Source: CAYVTV01 sp964563105 (GTDB lineage: Bacteria > Bacteroidota > Bacteroidia > Bacteroidales > GCA-2748055). Taken from it: DNA of 64,000 nucleotides. The position numbers and the translations under genes were made by a program. The DNA is taken from positions 8,273 through 72,272 of the forward strand of contig CAZLXM010000005.1 of NCBI GenBank assembly GCA_964563105.1, in the 5' to 3' direction. How positions within the stretch are numbered: the stretch's first letter is position 1; every line of letters starts with the position of its first letter. Below the pieces are notes generated by a model, which worked only from the letters and a program-made list of their open reading frames with translations, searched no databases and had not been told where the DNA came from. Shown here piece after piece: positions 25,913 through 34,803 of this stretch.

Positions 25913-26344
25913 ATGGAATTAATAATAGAAAGCCCGGAGACAATTGATAAGCCTGCAGGAGAATTTTTAAAACTCTTTGATAAACACCGAATTTTTGCAT
26001 TTTATGGTGAAATGGGTGTCGGGAAAACCACATTTATTAAAGCTATTTGTAGAGCTGCAGGTATAAAAGATCTTGTAAGCAGCCCTTCATTTGCTTTGAT
26101 ATACGAATACATATCTGAATCAGGGCAATTTTTTTATCATTTTGATTTATATAGGATAAAAGAAATAAACGAATTGTATGATATTGGATATGAGGATTAT
26201 TTTTATGGAGATGGAATTTGTTTAATTGAATGGCCTGAAAGGGCTGAAGAATTATTACCTCCTGAATGTGTGAGAGTTTATTTTAATGAAAGGGCTGATG
26301 GCAGTCGCTTGTTATTAATAAAATTCCCCTTAATTAATTCTTGA
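25913..26344 (+). CDS. tsaE: tRNA t6A-synthesis ATPase TsaE
   Basis: 143 residues, P-loop GEMGVGKTT at 32-40, followed by the SSPSFALIYEY and HFDLYRI motifs and the IEWPERAEELLP segment specific to TsaE. It is the ATPase partner of TsaB/TsaD in making threonylcarbamoyl-adenosine at position 37 of ANN-decoding tRNAs. It is transcribed between porX and ald. Confidence 0.95.
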   Translation: MELIIESPETIDKPAGEFLKLFDKHRIFAFYGEMGVGKTTFIKAICRAAGIKDLVSSPSFALIYEYISESGQFFYHFDLYRIKEINELYDIGYEDYFYGDGICLIEWPERAEELLPPECVRVYFNERADGSRLLLIKFPLINS

Positions 26345-26395
26345 TAATATTGATATAATATAGTATATTGCTCTGTTATAAACATTCTAATTCAG

Positions 26396-27619
26396 ATGGA
26401 AAAATCTGTATCTTCATCACATGGTTTTACTTTTCCTAATGGCGGACTTTTACCAAAAGAGGAAACACTTGAAATTGGAAGGAAACCACAAAGTTTGACA
26501 ATTGGTATCCCAAAAGAAGATCATCAGGCTGAAAGCAGGGTAGCCCTTACACCTGAAGCAGTTGAAATACTTGTTAATAACGGGCATGAAGTATTTATTG
26601 AGAATGAAGCAGGCAAAGCTGCAAATTATACCAATCAGGATTATAGCGAAAAAGGTGCTAAAATAATTTCGGAAAAAGGAGAGATTTATCGTGCCGATAT
26701 AATTCTTAAAATTGCTCCACCGGTAAATGAGGAACTTGACTATCTGAAACATCAGCAAATAATTATTTCTTCTCTTCAATTAACGAATCAGCGTAAAGAA
26801 TTTATTAATTGCCTGATAAAAAAACGAATAACTGCCATTTGTTTTGAGCGGATAAAAGATGAAAATAATTATTATCCTGTAACCCGTTCAATGAGCAGTA
26901 TTGCCGGTAATACTGCAGTTTTGATCGCTGCTGAATACCTAAGTAATCAAAGAGGCGGTAAAGGCGTAATGTTGGGCGGAATTACCGGCATAACCCCGAC
27001 AGAGGTCTTAATACTTGGAGCCGGTACAGCAGCTGAATATGCCGTACGTGCAGCAATGGGGCTGGGCGCATTTGTAAAAGTGTTTGACAGGAGTGTACAT
27101 CGCCTTACACGATTACAAAATAATCTTGGAGTAAGGCTTCATACTTCAATAATTCACGAAAGGGTAATAAGAAAAGCCCTGCAATCTGCTGATGTTATCA
27201 TAGGTGCAATGCATCTTTCAGAAAAAGGCCCTAAATATTTTATATCTGAAGATATGGTAAAATTAATGAAAAAGGGTTCTGTAATAGTTGATTTAAGTAT
27301 TGATCAGGGAGGATGTGTGGAAACATCCGAAAGGACTTCCCAAACGGACCCTGTTTTTACCAAATATGGAGTTGTTCATTATTGTGTGCCAAATATCCCT
27401 TCACGGGTTGCCAGAACAGCAAGTATAGCCATAAGTAATGTATTCCTTCCCATTTTCCTCAGCCTTGCTGATACAGGAAGCCTCAATGCCATGCTTAAAG
27501 AAGACCCGGGGTTCAGACACGGGGTTTATGTATATAACGGAATACTTACTAATGATTATATTGGAAAAGTGTTTGATCTTCCTTCCAAAAATATTGATCT
27601 CCTAATGGCAGCATTTTAA
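26396..27619 (+). CDS. ald: Alanine dehydrogenase
   Basis: 407 residues. The N-terminal AlaDH/PNT domain begins at TIGIPKEDHQAESRVALTP after a ~34-residue extension compared with classical Ald. The NAD-binding motif VLILGAGTAAEYAVRAA lies at 204-220, with a D231 acid after the second strand indicating NAD preference. It oxidatively deaminates L-alanine to pyruvate and ammonia, or the reverse. The fold is shared with transhydrogenase alpha subunits, but no PntB partner is encoded here, and single-gene Bacteroidota homologues are annotated as Ald. Confidence 0.85.
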   Translation: MEKSVSSSHGFTFPNGGLLPKEETLEIGRKPQSLTIGIPKEDHQAESRVALTPEAVEILVNNGHEVFIENEAGKAANYTNQDYSEKGAKIISEKGEIYRADIILKIAPPVNEELDYLKHQQIIISSLQLTNQRKEFINCLIKKRITAICFERIKDENNYYPVTRSMSSIAGNTAVLIAAEYLSNQRGGKGVMLGGITGITPTEVLILGAGTAAEYAVRAAMGLGAFVKVFDRSVHRLTRLQNNLGVRLHTSIIHERVIRKALQSADVIIGAMHLSEKGPKYFISEDMVKLMKKGSVIVDLSIDQGGCVETSERTSQTDPVFTKYGVVHYCVPNIPSRVARTASIAISNVFLPIFLSLADTGSLNAMLKEDPGFRHGVYVYNGILTNDYIGKVFDLPSKNIDLLMAAF

Positions 27620-27643
27620 TAATAGGTTAAAAAATTATGAATT

Positions 27644-28174
27644 ATGAGACGGATTTTGTTTTCAGCCTGTTATATTTTTATCCTTTCACTCATATCTTGC
27701 GAGAAAGATAATCCTGCTGTTAATACAGGGAAAATTACCATAAGTACACGTAAATATCTTTCCGCAGTTTATTATGTTAAAGGATATTCATTCGAAAACA
27801 GGAAATATGTTGATGTTATTTTATTAACTGAAGAAGCTGATATTGCCCCTGTTGACTCAATAAACTTATCAGGAAATGCCGTTGGGATAAAACTGTCAGT
27901 TCTCAGTAATAACCCAAATGGCTTTTATCTCAACGGAAAATTTAGTAATGAAGAAGAAGCAAAAACATTTTTTAAAAATTATAAAACAGCTGATTATCCT
28001 TCATCAATCCCGCTTACGGGCCTGCTTGAGCCTTATGATATATTTACATTAAAAACAATAAAGAATAATTATGTTAAATTTATGATCACAGATGTTCATA
28101 AGGTTTCCGATTTCTTTGAAGCTGACATCAAATATATTATTCAGAAAAATGGCACAAATGAATTTCCTGAATAA
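27644..28174 (+). CDS. Uncharacterised lipoprotein
   Basis: 176 residues. The signal peptide ends in a lipobox-like LISC (Cys19), then an acidic start EKDNPA. The remainder is mixed alpha/beta with no motif I recognise; a GNAVGIKLSVLSNNPNGFYLNG stretch and a terminal KFMITDVHKVSDFFEADIKYII could be beta strands. It lies 24 bases after ald and 86 before a lytic transglycosylase, so it may be an envelope protein of that operon. No function is proposed. Confidence 0.7.
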   Translation: MRRILFSACYIFILSLISCEKDNPAVNTGKITISTRKYLSAVYYVKGYSFENRKYVDVILLTEEADIAPVDSINLSGNAVGIKLSVLSNNPNGFYLNGKFSNEEEAKTFFKNYKTADYPSSIPLTGLLEPYDIFTLKTIKNNYVKFMITDVHKVSDFFEADIKYIIQKNGTNEFPE

Positions 28175-28260
28175 CCTGTGTTCAAAAGTTCAGAATAATT
28201 ATTTCCCATTAACTTATTACTTTGAACTGATTTAATTTTTAGTTTGAGATTTCACTTAAT

Positions 28261-28995
28261 TTGAAAAAACTAAATATGCTATATATAATTTTAACCCTTA
28301 TTCTTAATGTAAATATTGTTTCAGGCTATAGCTTCAGCCCCTCCAAACCCCGGAGTGTTAATAATACCTGCATTAATAATATTTACTTTGATATAAAAGA
28401 TTATCCTGATTTATATTTCGAATGTCATATTGCTGAGGTCAACAAAAATTCTCAAATTGAATTATTTTATAACGAAAAAGTACGGGACTATATAAATCTT
28501 TATTTTACTGAGAGAATTGATCAGGTTTTTCAAATATTGGAAAGGTCAGCAAGTTTTTTCCCAATATTTATTAAGTATTTAGATGAATTTGATCTTCCTC
28601 CCGAATTAAAATTTTTACCAATACTTGAATCTGCATTATCGGAAATTGCTGTTTCACCTTCAGGAGCGGTAGGATTATGGCAATTTAAAAAGGAAACCGG
28701 TATTCATTGCGGATTAAAAATTGATCATAATGTAGATGAGAGAACAGATCCGTTAGCTTCTACAATAGCTGCATGTAAATATCTTAAAGAAATGAATGAA
28801 AGGTTTGGAGACTGGCATCTGGCTTTGCTTGCATATCAGGCTGGTCCGGGTACTATCCGAAGAGCTGTCGAAAGTTCAGGCGGAAAAAAAACATATAAAG
28901 AACTAATTTCATATTTGCCTGAACAAACCATAAGATATTTACCTGCATTTATGGCAATGATTTATGTATTCACATTTTATGGTAATCATCTATGA
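28261..28995 (+). CDS. Lytic transglycosylase (SLT domain)
   Basis: 244 residues with a signal peptide (cleavage near VSG). The SLT domain has the catalytic Glu123 in PILESALS, the GAVGLWQF motif (135-142), ALLAYQAGPG and the closing YLPAFMAM helix. It cleaves peptidoglycan to 1,6-anhydro-muropeptides in the periplasm. No LysM repeats follow, so it is the short form compared with MltD. The start is TTG at 28261, immediately giving MKKLNML; ATG at 28276 is an alternative. The stop TGA abuts the stop of speA on the other strand. Confidence 0.9.
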   Translation: MKKLNMLYIILTLILNVNIVSGYSFSPSKPRSVNNTCINNIYFDIKDYPDLYFECHIAEVNKNSQIELFYNEKVRDYINLYFTERIDQVFQILERSASFFPIFIKYLDEFDLPPELKFLPILESALSEIAVSPSGAVGLWQFKKETGIHCGLKIDHNVDERTDPLASTIAACKYLKEMNERFGDWHLALLAYQAGPGTIRRAVESSGGKKTYKELISYLPEQTIRYLPAFMAMIYVFTFYGNHL

Positions 28996-30888
28996 TCATT
29001 CAAGGTAAGTGTATCCATATAACCCTGAGCGATAGGTTGATAAAAATTCTTTTCCTTCTTCAATGGTAATTTTTCCAGACTTAACTGAACTGGTTACCCA
29101 TATTTCGACCGCCCTTACCATTTTTTTGGAATTATACTGTACATAGTCAAGAACTTCAGCAACTGTTTCTCCATCAATAACCTGATCAATGACAAATGTA
29201 TCATCTTTTACTGATACATGAATTGCATTGGTATCTCCAAAAAGATTATGCAAATCTCCCAGAATTTCCTGATAGGCCCCTACCATAAAAGCTCCAATAT
29301 AATAGGATTCTTTTGAATTGACTGCGTGAACCGGCAAAAAGTGGGAAAAAGTATATGAAGAAATAAAATTTTCTATTTTACCATCAGAATCACAGGTTAT
29401 ATCCTGAATAGTGGCAGTTTGATTAGGCTTCTCATCAAGCCTGTGTATTGGCATAATTGGAAATATTTGATCAATTGCCCATGAATCCGGTAAAGATTGA
29501 AAAAGAGAAAAATTACAGAAATATTTATCCGGCAGCATTCTGGATAATTGCTTCAGTTCGTCAGGTACATGCTTTACCTGAAGCGTAAGTTTATGAATTT
29601 CGCGTGTAACTGACCAGAATAACCTTTCTATTTGAGCCCGTGTTTTCAGGTCTAACATCCCAAGGCTAAAAAGATCGAGCGCTTCCTCCCTTATCTGCTG
29701 AGCATCATGCCAATACTCCAGCATTCTTGTATGATTAAGTTTTTCATATAATTGATAAATCTCCTTAACAAGTTCATGATCATCATCATTAATTGTATCC
29801 TCCTCATCCCATTCGGGTAATGTTGCAGTTTCCAATACTTCAAATATCAGCACGGAATGATGTGCAGTTAATGATCTGCCCGATTCAGTTATAATATTTG
29901 GATGAGGGATGTTATTTTTATCACTTACATCAACAAAAGTGCTGACTGAATCATTCACATATTCCTGTAAAGTATAATTTATGCTACTTTCACTATTTGC
30001 AGATCGGGTTCCGTCATAATCCACACCAAGCCCTCCTCCTATATCCACAAAGTCTATTTTGAATCCCATTTTACATAAATCGGCATAAAACTGAGAAGCT
30101 TCTCTAAGGGCAGCTTTAATTCTCCGGATTTTTGTAACCTGGCTTCCAATGTGAAAATGTAATAACTGGAAGCATTGTTTCATTTTATTTTTTTCAAGAA
30201 AATCCAATGCCTCTAACAGTTCGCTGGAAGAAAGGCCGAATTTACTGATATCTCCGCCGGAATCTTCCCATTTTCCACTGCCGGAACTTGCCAGTTTTAT
30301 CCTTATCCCGATTGCGGGTTGAATTTTCATTCGTTTCGCAACGCTGGCAATAAGTTTAAGCTCATTTAGTTTTTCCACTACCAAAAATAGTTGTTTGCCC
30401 ATTTTTTGTGCCAAAAGGGCTAACTCTATATAAGCTTCATCTTTATATCCATTACAAATGATCATTGAATCGGTAATGGTGTTTATTGCAAGAACAGCGT
30501 GCAGCTCTGGTTTTGAACCGGCTTCAAGGCCAATATTAAATTTCTTACCATGGCTCACAATCTCCTCAACCACAGGGCGCATCTGATTCACTTTAATAGG
30601 ATAGATAATAAAATTCTGGGCCTTATAATTATATTCCTTTGCTGCCGAAGCAAATGATTCAGAGATACTCAGTATCCTGTCATCAAGAATATCAGGAAAA
30701 CGAATAAGCATTGGACATGATACATCCCTGAGTGTAAGTTCATCCAGTAATTCCTTAAGATCTATTTCCGGCCCATTCCTTTTTGGAGTAACTGTGACAT
30801 TTCCTTTTTCATTGATGGAAAAATATCCCATTCCCCAGCCATTAGTATTATATAGTTCTTTTGAATCTTCAATGCGCCATTTTCTCAT
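28996..30888 (-). CDS. speA: Biosynthetic arginine decarboxylase
   Basis: 630 residues, the usual size of the PLP-dependent fold-III SpeA that makes agmatine, the first step to spermidine. The PLP lysine is K99 in YPIKVNQ. The DIGGGLGVDYDGT motif near residue 288 and the FSLFQSLPDSWAIDQIFP and HRLDEKP segments near 460-485 are intact. It is read toward the lytic transglycosylase with no bases between the two stop codons. Confidence 0.96.
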   Translation of the reverse strand: MRKWRIEDSKELYNTNGWGMGYFSINEKGNVTVTPKRNGPEIDLKELLDELTLRDVSCPMLIRFPDILDDRILSISESFASAAKEYNYKAQNFIIYPIKVNQMRPVVEEIVSHGKKFNIGLEAGSKPELHAVLAINTITDSMIICNGYKDEAYIELALLAQKMGKQLFLVVEKLNELKLIASVAKRMKIQPAIGIRIKLASSGSGKWEDSGGDISKFGLSSSELLEALDFLEKNKMKQCFQLLHFHIGSQVTKIRRIKAALREASQFYADLCKMGFKIDFVDIGGGLGVDYDGTRSANSESSINYTLQEYVNDSVSTFVDVSDKNNIPHPNIITESGRSLTAHHSVLIFEVLETATLPEWDEEDTINDDDHELVKEIYQLYEKLNHTRMLEYWHDAQQIREEALDLFSLGMLDLKTRAQIERLFWSVTREIHKLTLQVKHVPDELKQLSRMLPDKYFCNFSLFQSLPDSWAIDQIFPIMPIHRLDEKPNQTATIQDITCDSDGKIENFISSYTFSHFLPVHAVNSKESYYIGAFMVGAYQEILGDLHNLFGDTNAIHVSVKDDTFVIDQVIDGETVAEVLDYVQYNSKKMVRAVEIWVTSSVKSGKITIEEGKEFLSTYRSGLYGYTYLE

Positions 30889-30953
30889 CTTTCAATTTAA
30901 TTTTAACAAAAAGTAAAAAATGAAATATCCTTTAATAAATAATTATAACAATG

Positions 30954-30961
30954 CAAAAATA
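30954..30961 (-). promoter_or_regulatory. Candidate -7 element (TATTTTTG) for speA
   Basis: On the minus strand TATTTTTG matches TAnnTTTG, 65 bases before the speA start. No convincing -33 element is at the right distance. Confidence 0.3.
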
Positions 30962-31030
30962 TAAGAAAAAATCATATACATAACTTGCAAGCTTATAAAA
31001 CTGATAGCAATGGATGTATAAAATTTGTGC

Positions 31031-31038
31031 TATTTTTG
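31031..31038 (+). promoter_or_regulatory. Candidate -7 element (TATTTTTG) for the DUF4837 gene
   Basis: TATTTTTG matches TAnnTTTG and lies 25 bases upstream of the start codon; the -33 region is unconvincing. Confidence 0.35.
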
Positions 31039-31063
31039 CAGGTAATGAATAAAACTAAAGATC

Positions 31064-32062
31064 ATGATCAGAATTTATTTTTATATTTCCTTTTTAACTG
31101 TATTATTGCTTTATTCTTGTGATACAGGGCCAACTCCCGGCGGATCAGGGACTGTATTGCCAAATGTTACCGGATCAGCAGGTGAAGTACTTGTAGTAAT
31201 AGATCAGGAACGCTGGGCTCAAAGACCGGGCATTCTTCTTAAAGAAATTCTTGAACGTGAATATCCGGCACTTCCCCAACGTGAACCTCTTTTCGATATT
31301 ATTCAAATTCCCAAAGGAGCTTTTGATGAAATGTTTAAACGTTACAGAACCATTATTCTTATCGATGTTTCATCAGAGATTGCAGAACCGGAGATCCGTT
31401 TTTTTGAAAATCAATGGGCAAAACCACAACTGGTTGTAAATATAAAAGCTTCAAATAGTGAGAGCCTGGCAGACTTTCTTACAATATCAGCTGATAAATT
31501 ACTTTCAAATTTACAATCATATGACAGAAAAAGACTGATTGATGTGTTTGAATCAAGCAAAGACCCGGATATTAAAAGCATTGTAAGTAAATTTTATTTA
31601 GATCTGGCAATCCCGAGGGGATATAAGACTGATATTAATCAGGAAGATTTTGCCATGTTTTCAATTGAAACTCCCCGTAGCAGTCAGGCTATATATGTAT
31701 ATCAAAATGCATATATTGATGAGAAAGATATTGCCACTGTGCAATTGATTGAAAATCGGGACCAGATGCTTAAAAAATATACAAGAGGCTCACAATTTGG
31801 ATCTTATATGATTACATCGCCCGCCTTTCCCCCCATTATATTTGATTTGAACAAAAATGGAAATCAAATTGTTGAAATTCGCGGATGGTGGGAATTAAAT
31901 AAAGGATTTATGGGAGGCCCGTTTATGAGTCATACCATTGTAGATAAAAATCGCAGACGTACTGTTACGGTTGAGGCTTATGTATATAATCCGCAGGATA
32001 AAAAAAGAAATCTGATGCGTCATATGGAAGCTATTGTTTATTCTGCAAAGATTATCCAATAA
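31064..32062 (+). CDS. DUF4837 family lipoprotein
   Basis: 332 residues with lipobox LYSC (Cys19) and a short Gly/Pro/Ser-rich linker, then a body beginning NVTGSAGEVLVVIDQERW, which matches the Bacteroidota-restricted DUF4837 family. Later conserved strings are YRTIILIDVS (~105), IPRGYKTD and WWELNKGFMGGPF (~277). The function is unknown; it should sit in the outer membrane or periplasm. It is divergently arranged with speA. Confidence 0.85.
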   Translation: MIRIYFYISFLTVLLLYSCDTGPTPGGSGTVLPNVTGSAGEVLVVIDQERWAQRPGILLKEILEREYPALPQREPLFDIIQIPKGAFDEMFKRYRTIILIDVSSEIAEPEIRFFENQWAKPQLVVNIKASNSESLADFLTISADKLLSNLQSYDRKRLIDVFESSKDPDIKSIVSKFYLDLAIPRGYKTDINQEDFAMFSIETPRSSQAIYVYQNAYIDEKDIATVQLIENRDQMLKKYTRGSQFGSYMITSPAFPPIIFDLNKNGNQIVEIRGWWELNKGFMGGPFMSHTIVDKNRRRTVTVEAYVYNPQDKKRNLMRHMEAIVYSAKIIQ

Positions 32063-32071
32063 TAAATACAC

Positions 32072-32079
32072 TATCTTTG
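32072..32079 (+). promoter_or_regulatory. Candidate -7 element (TATCTTTG) for the aminopeptidase gene
   Basis: TATCTTTG fits TAnnTTTG, 25 bases before the start codon at 32105. Confidence 0.4.
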
Positions 32080-32104
32080 TATTTAAAGTTTAAGGCAGAA
32101 AGAA

Positions 32105-33544
32105 ATGAAAATATTGGAAACTGGCATAATACCGGAAAATGAGAGTTTGATTATTATTGGAAAAAGTGAAAATGATTTTTTAAAATATTTACAGGATAAG
32201 TATCAAAAGAAATATCTGAAAGATCAACTTTCGAGAGATAAAACTACTATAGTAATTAATCTCTTTGAAAAATTAATTGTTTTCCAATTAGTTGAGGATA
32301 ATGACCCTGTTGACAATCCGGATTCCCTGGAAGACATCAGGAAAGCAGGCTATAGTATTCATAATGAATTGATCTCCCATGAAATTGAGAATATTTCCCT
32401 GGTACATGAAAGTGGCAACTGCTCTTATTCTTTCGCTCTTATTGAGGGTATTGCCTTAAGTAATTATCAGTTCCTGAAATACTTTAGTGATTCTGTCAAA
32501 AAAAGGAATTCATTAAAAGAATTAAAAATATATTGTAAGAATCTGGACAATTCATCACTGGCTGAGTTAAAAGTTTTAATTGATGCAGTTTATAAAGTAA
32601 GAGATCTTGTTAATGAGCCATTATCTTATCTTACTGCTGTTAAATTATCTGAAGAGATCATGAGAATGGGTGAGGAAGCCGGATTTAGTGTGGAAGTGCT
32701 TAATAAAAAAAGGATCGAAACACTTAAAATGGGAGGTTTGTTAGCAGTTAACAGGGGCAGCCTTGATCCGCCGGTTTTTTGTATTCTTGAATATAAGGGT
32801 AAAGGTTTTACAAATTCTAAACCTGTTGTTATTATCGGTAAAGGAGTTGTTTATGATACTGGTGGTTTAAGTTTAAAGCCCACACCTGATTCAATGGATT
32901 ATATGAAATGTGACATGTCGGGTGCAGCTGCTGTTGCCGGTTTATTTTATTCTGTTGCTAAAAACAATCTTCCGTTGCATCTAATAGGACTTATACCTGC
33001 AACTGATAACCGCCCTGATGGTAATGCATATGTTCCTGGTGATGTGATAACCATCCATGGAGGAACAAGCGTTGAAGTATTAAATACTGATGCTGAAGGC
33101 AGATTGATATTAGCAGATGCTTTGGCCTATGCGAAAAAATTTCAGCCGGAACTTGTAATTGATATTGCAACTCTTACCGGATCGGCTCAGAATACTTTCG
33201 GAAATATTGCAATGGCAGGTATGGGTAATGCACCGGCAAGTATAATTAATGAACTTGTAAATGCGGGTTACAGGGAGAATGAACGAATTGCCATACTGCC
33301 TTTCTGGAAAGATTATAAAGAAATGCTTAAATCAGATATCGCTGACCTGAAAAATATTGGGGGAAAGTATGCCGGAGCTATAACTGCCGGCAAGTTTCTT
33401 GAATATTTTACTGATTATAATTTTATACATCTTGATATTGCAGGAGTTGCATTTAATAAAAAATGTGATTCATACAGAGGTAAAGGTGCGAGTGGTGTTG
33501 GTGTCAGATTATTATATAATTTCCTGAAAAATAAATATTGTTAA
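32105..33544 (+). CDS. Leucyl aminopeptidase (M17)
   Basis: 479 residues. An N-terminal variable domain (1-~160) is followed by the M17 catalytic domain with IGKGVVYDTGG (~244-254, metal-binding Lys and Asp) and NTDAEGRL (~326-333, the family signature with metal ligands Asp and Glu and the catalytic Arg). Cytosolic hexameric M17 enzymes remove N-terminal Leu and other residues from peptides using two divalent metals. Followed by pdxA at 24 bases. Confidence 0.93.
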   Translation: MKILETGIIPENESLIIIGKSENDFLKYLQDKYQKKYLKDQLSRDKTTIVINLFEKLIVFQLVEDNDPVDNPDSLEDIRKAGYSIHNELISHEIENISLVHESGNCSYSFALIEGIALSNYQFLKYFSDSVKKRNSLKELKIYCKNLDNSSLAELKVLIDAVYKVRDLVNEPLSYLTAVKLSEEIMRMGEEAGFSVEVLNKKRIETLKMGGLLAVNRGSLDPPVFCILEYKGKGFTNSKPVVIIGKGVVYDTGGLSLKPTPDSMDYMKCDMSGAAAVAGLFYSVAKNNLPLHLIGLIPATDNRPDGNAYVPGDVITIHGGTSVEVLNTDAEGRLILADALAYAKKFQPELVIDIATLTGSAQNTFGNIAMAGMGNAPASIINELVNAGYRENERIAILPFWKDYKEMLKSDIADLKNIGGKYAGAITAGKFLEYFTDYNFIHLDIAGVAFNKKCDSYRGKGASGVGVRLLYNFLKNKYC

Positions 33545-33568
33545 TTATTATTTAATTAATGTGGTAAA

Positions 33569-34636
33569 ATGGTTGATTCAAAAATAAAGATAGGAATAAC
33601 TCATGGAGATATTAATGGAATTGGTTATGAAGTAATAATGAAAAGCCTTCTTGATGGCCATATTCTCGAAATTTGCACCCCCGTTGTTTATGGTTCGCCA
33701 AAAGTTGCTGCTTATCATAGGAAAGCTCTGAATATAGAGAATTTCAATTTTAACATTATAAGGAATGCTGATGAAGCTAATGAAAAAAGAGCTAATATTA
33801 TTAACTGTGTTGATGATGAGGTAAGGGTAGAGCTTGGAAAATCCACCCCTGTAGCAGGTGAAGCAGCTTTCTTAGCTTTGACATCAGCTGTTAAAGACTT
33901 AAAAGCGGATAAGATACAGGCACTTGTAACTGCACCAATAAACAAATATAATATCCAATCCAAAAAATTCAATTTTACCGGACATACTGATTTTTTACAA
34001 TCTGAATTTGTGCCTTCAGAAACCTTGATGCTTATGGTTGGGAATTTATTAAAAGTTGGCCTGGTTACCGATCATATCCCTATAAGAAACTTAAATGAGT
34101 ATATTTCAAAAGACACAATATTAGCTAAGCTTCGTATTTTGAATAAATCATTAATACGGGATTTTACTATCCGCCGTCCAAAAATTGCTGTTTTGGGATT
34201 AAATCCTCATGCAGGAGATAATGGTTTACTTGGAAATGAAGAATTAAGCGAGATTATTCCTGCAATTGAATTAGCATCAAAAGAAAATATTTTAGCATTT
34301 GGGCCTTATCCTGCCGATAGTTTTTTTGGAGCCGGGAATTTTACCAGGTTTGATGCTATACTGGCGATGTATCATGATCAGGGGCTAATCCCTTTTAAAA
34401 CACTTGTAATGGACGAAGGAGTAAATTATACTGCCGGGCTTCCGGTTGTAAGAACATCACCGGCCCATGGTACAGCTTATGAAATTACAGGATTAAACAA
34501 AGCTGATTTTAGCTCATTCACAAATGCAATTTATCTTGCACGTGATATTTATTTTAACAGGAAAATGAATAGTGATATACTTCAGGATCCATTGCCATTA
34601 GGATTACCGGATGAGCTACAAAGTGTAAAAGAATAA
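33569..34636 (+). CDS. pdxA: 4-hydroxythreonine-4-phosphate dehydrogenase
   Basis: 355 residues. The GITHGDINGIGYEV start, the GHTDFLQ metal-His motif (~136), LNPHAGDNGLLGNEE (~212-226) and YHDQGLIPFK (~269) are all PdxA signatures. It acts in DXP-dependent pyridoxal phosphate synthesis together with PdxJ, which is not in this window. Co-transcribed with the M17 aminopeptidase. Confidence 0.95.
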   Translation: MVDSKIKIGITHGDINGIGYEVIMKSLLDGHILEICTPVVYGSPKVAAYHRKALNIENFNFNIIRNADEANEKRANIINCVDDEVRVELGKSTPVAGEAAFLALTSAVKDLKADKIQALVTAPINKYNIQSKKFNFTGHTDFLQSEFVPSETLMLMVGNLLKVGLVTDHIPIRNLNEYISKDTILAKLRILNKSLIRDFTIRRPKIAVLGLNPHAGDNGLLGNEELSEIIPAIELASKENILAFGPYPADSFFGAGNFTRFDAILAMYHDQGLIPFKTLVMDEGVNYTAGLPVVRTSPAHGTAYEITGLNKADFSSFTNAIYLARDIYFNRKMNSDILQDPLPLGLPDELQSVKE

Positions 34637-34758
34637 TGAATTGTATAAGCTACTTGAAAATCTCCAAAAAAAAGCAAAAATTGAAATTCAAAATTAAATC
34701 CTAAACCTTTAAACAATTTATTTTTAATATAATAGTTATTAAAATTAATCAGAGTAAT

Positions 34759-34780
34759 TTTTAAACCTCCCGGTTTAAAA
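34759..34780. promoter_or_regulatory. 9-bp perfect dyad abutting the HD-gene promoter
   Basis: TTTTAAACC (34759-34767) and GGTTTAAAA (34772-34780) flank TCCC. The dyad ends directly against the -7 element at 34781, so a protein bound here would cover the -33 to -7 spacer. Alternatively it is a weak terminator for pdxA, but no U tract follows. Confidence 0.5.
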
Positions 34781-34788
34781 TATCTTTG
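34781..34788 (+). promoter_or_regulatory. -7 promoter element (TATCTTTG) for the HD gene
   Basis: TATCTTTG fits TAnnTTTG. It overlaps the TTG at 34786 that would be the longest possible start codon, which argues for translation beginning at GTG 34804 instead. Confidence 0.45.
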
Positions 34789-34803
34789 ATAAAAATTTTA
34801 AAT

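Noticed and set aside
26396..27619. Transhydrogenase alpha subunit (PntA) instead of alanine dehydrogenase
   Set aside because: No PntB follows and the protein has no C-terminal membrane segment; Ald is the simpler call.
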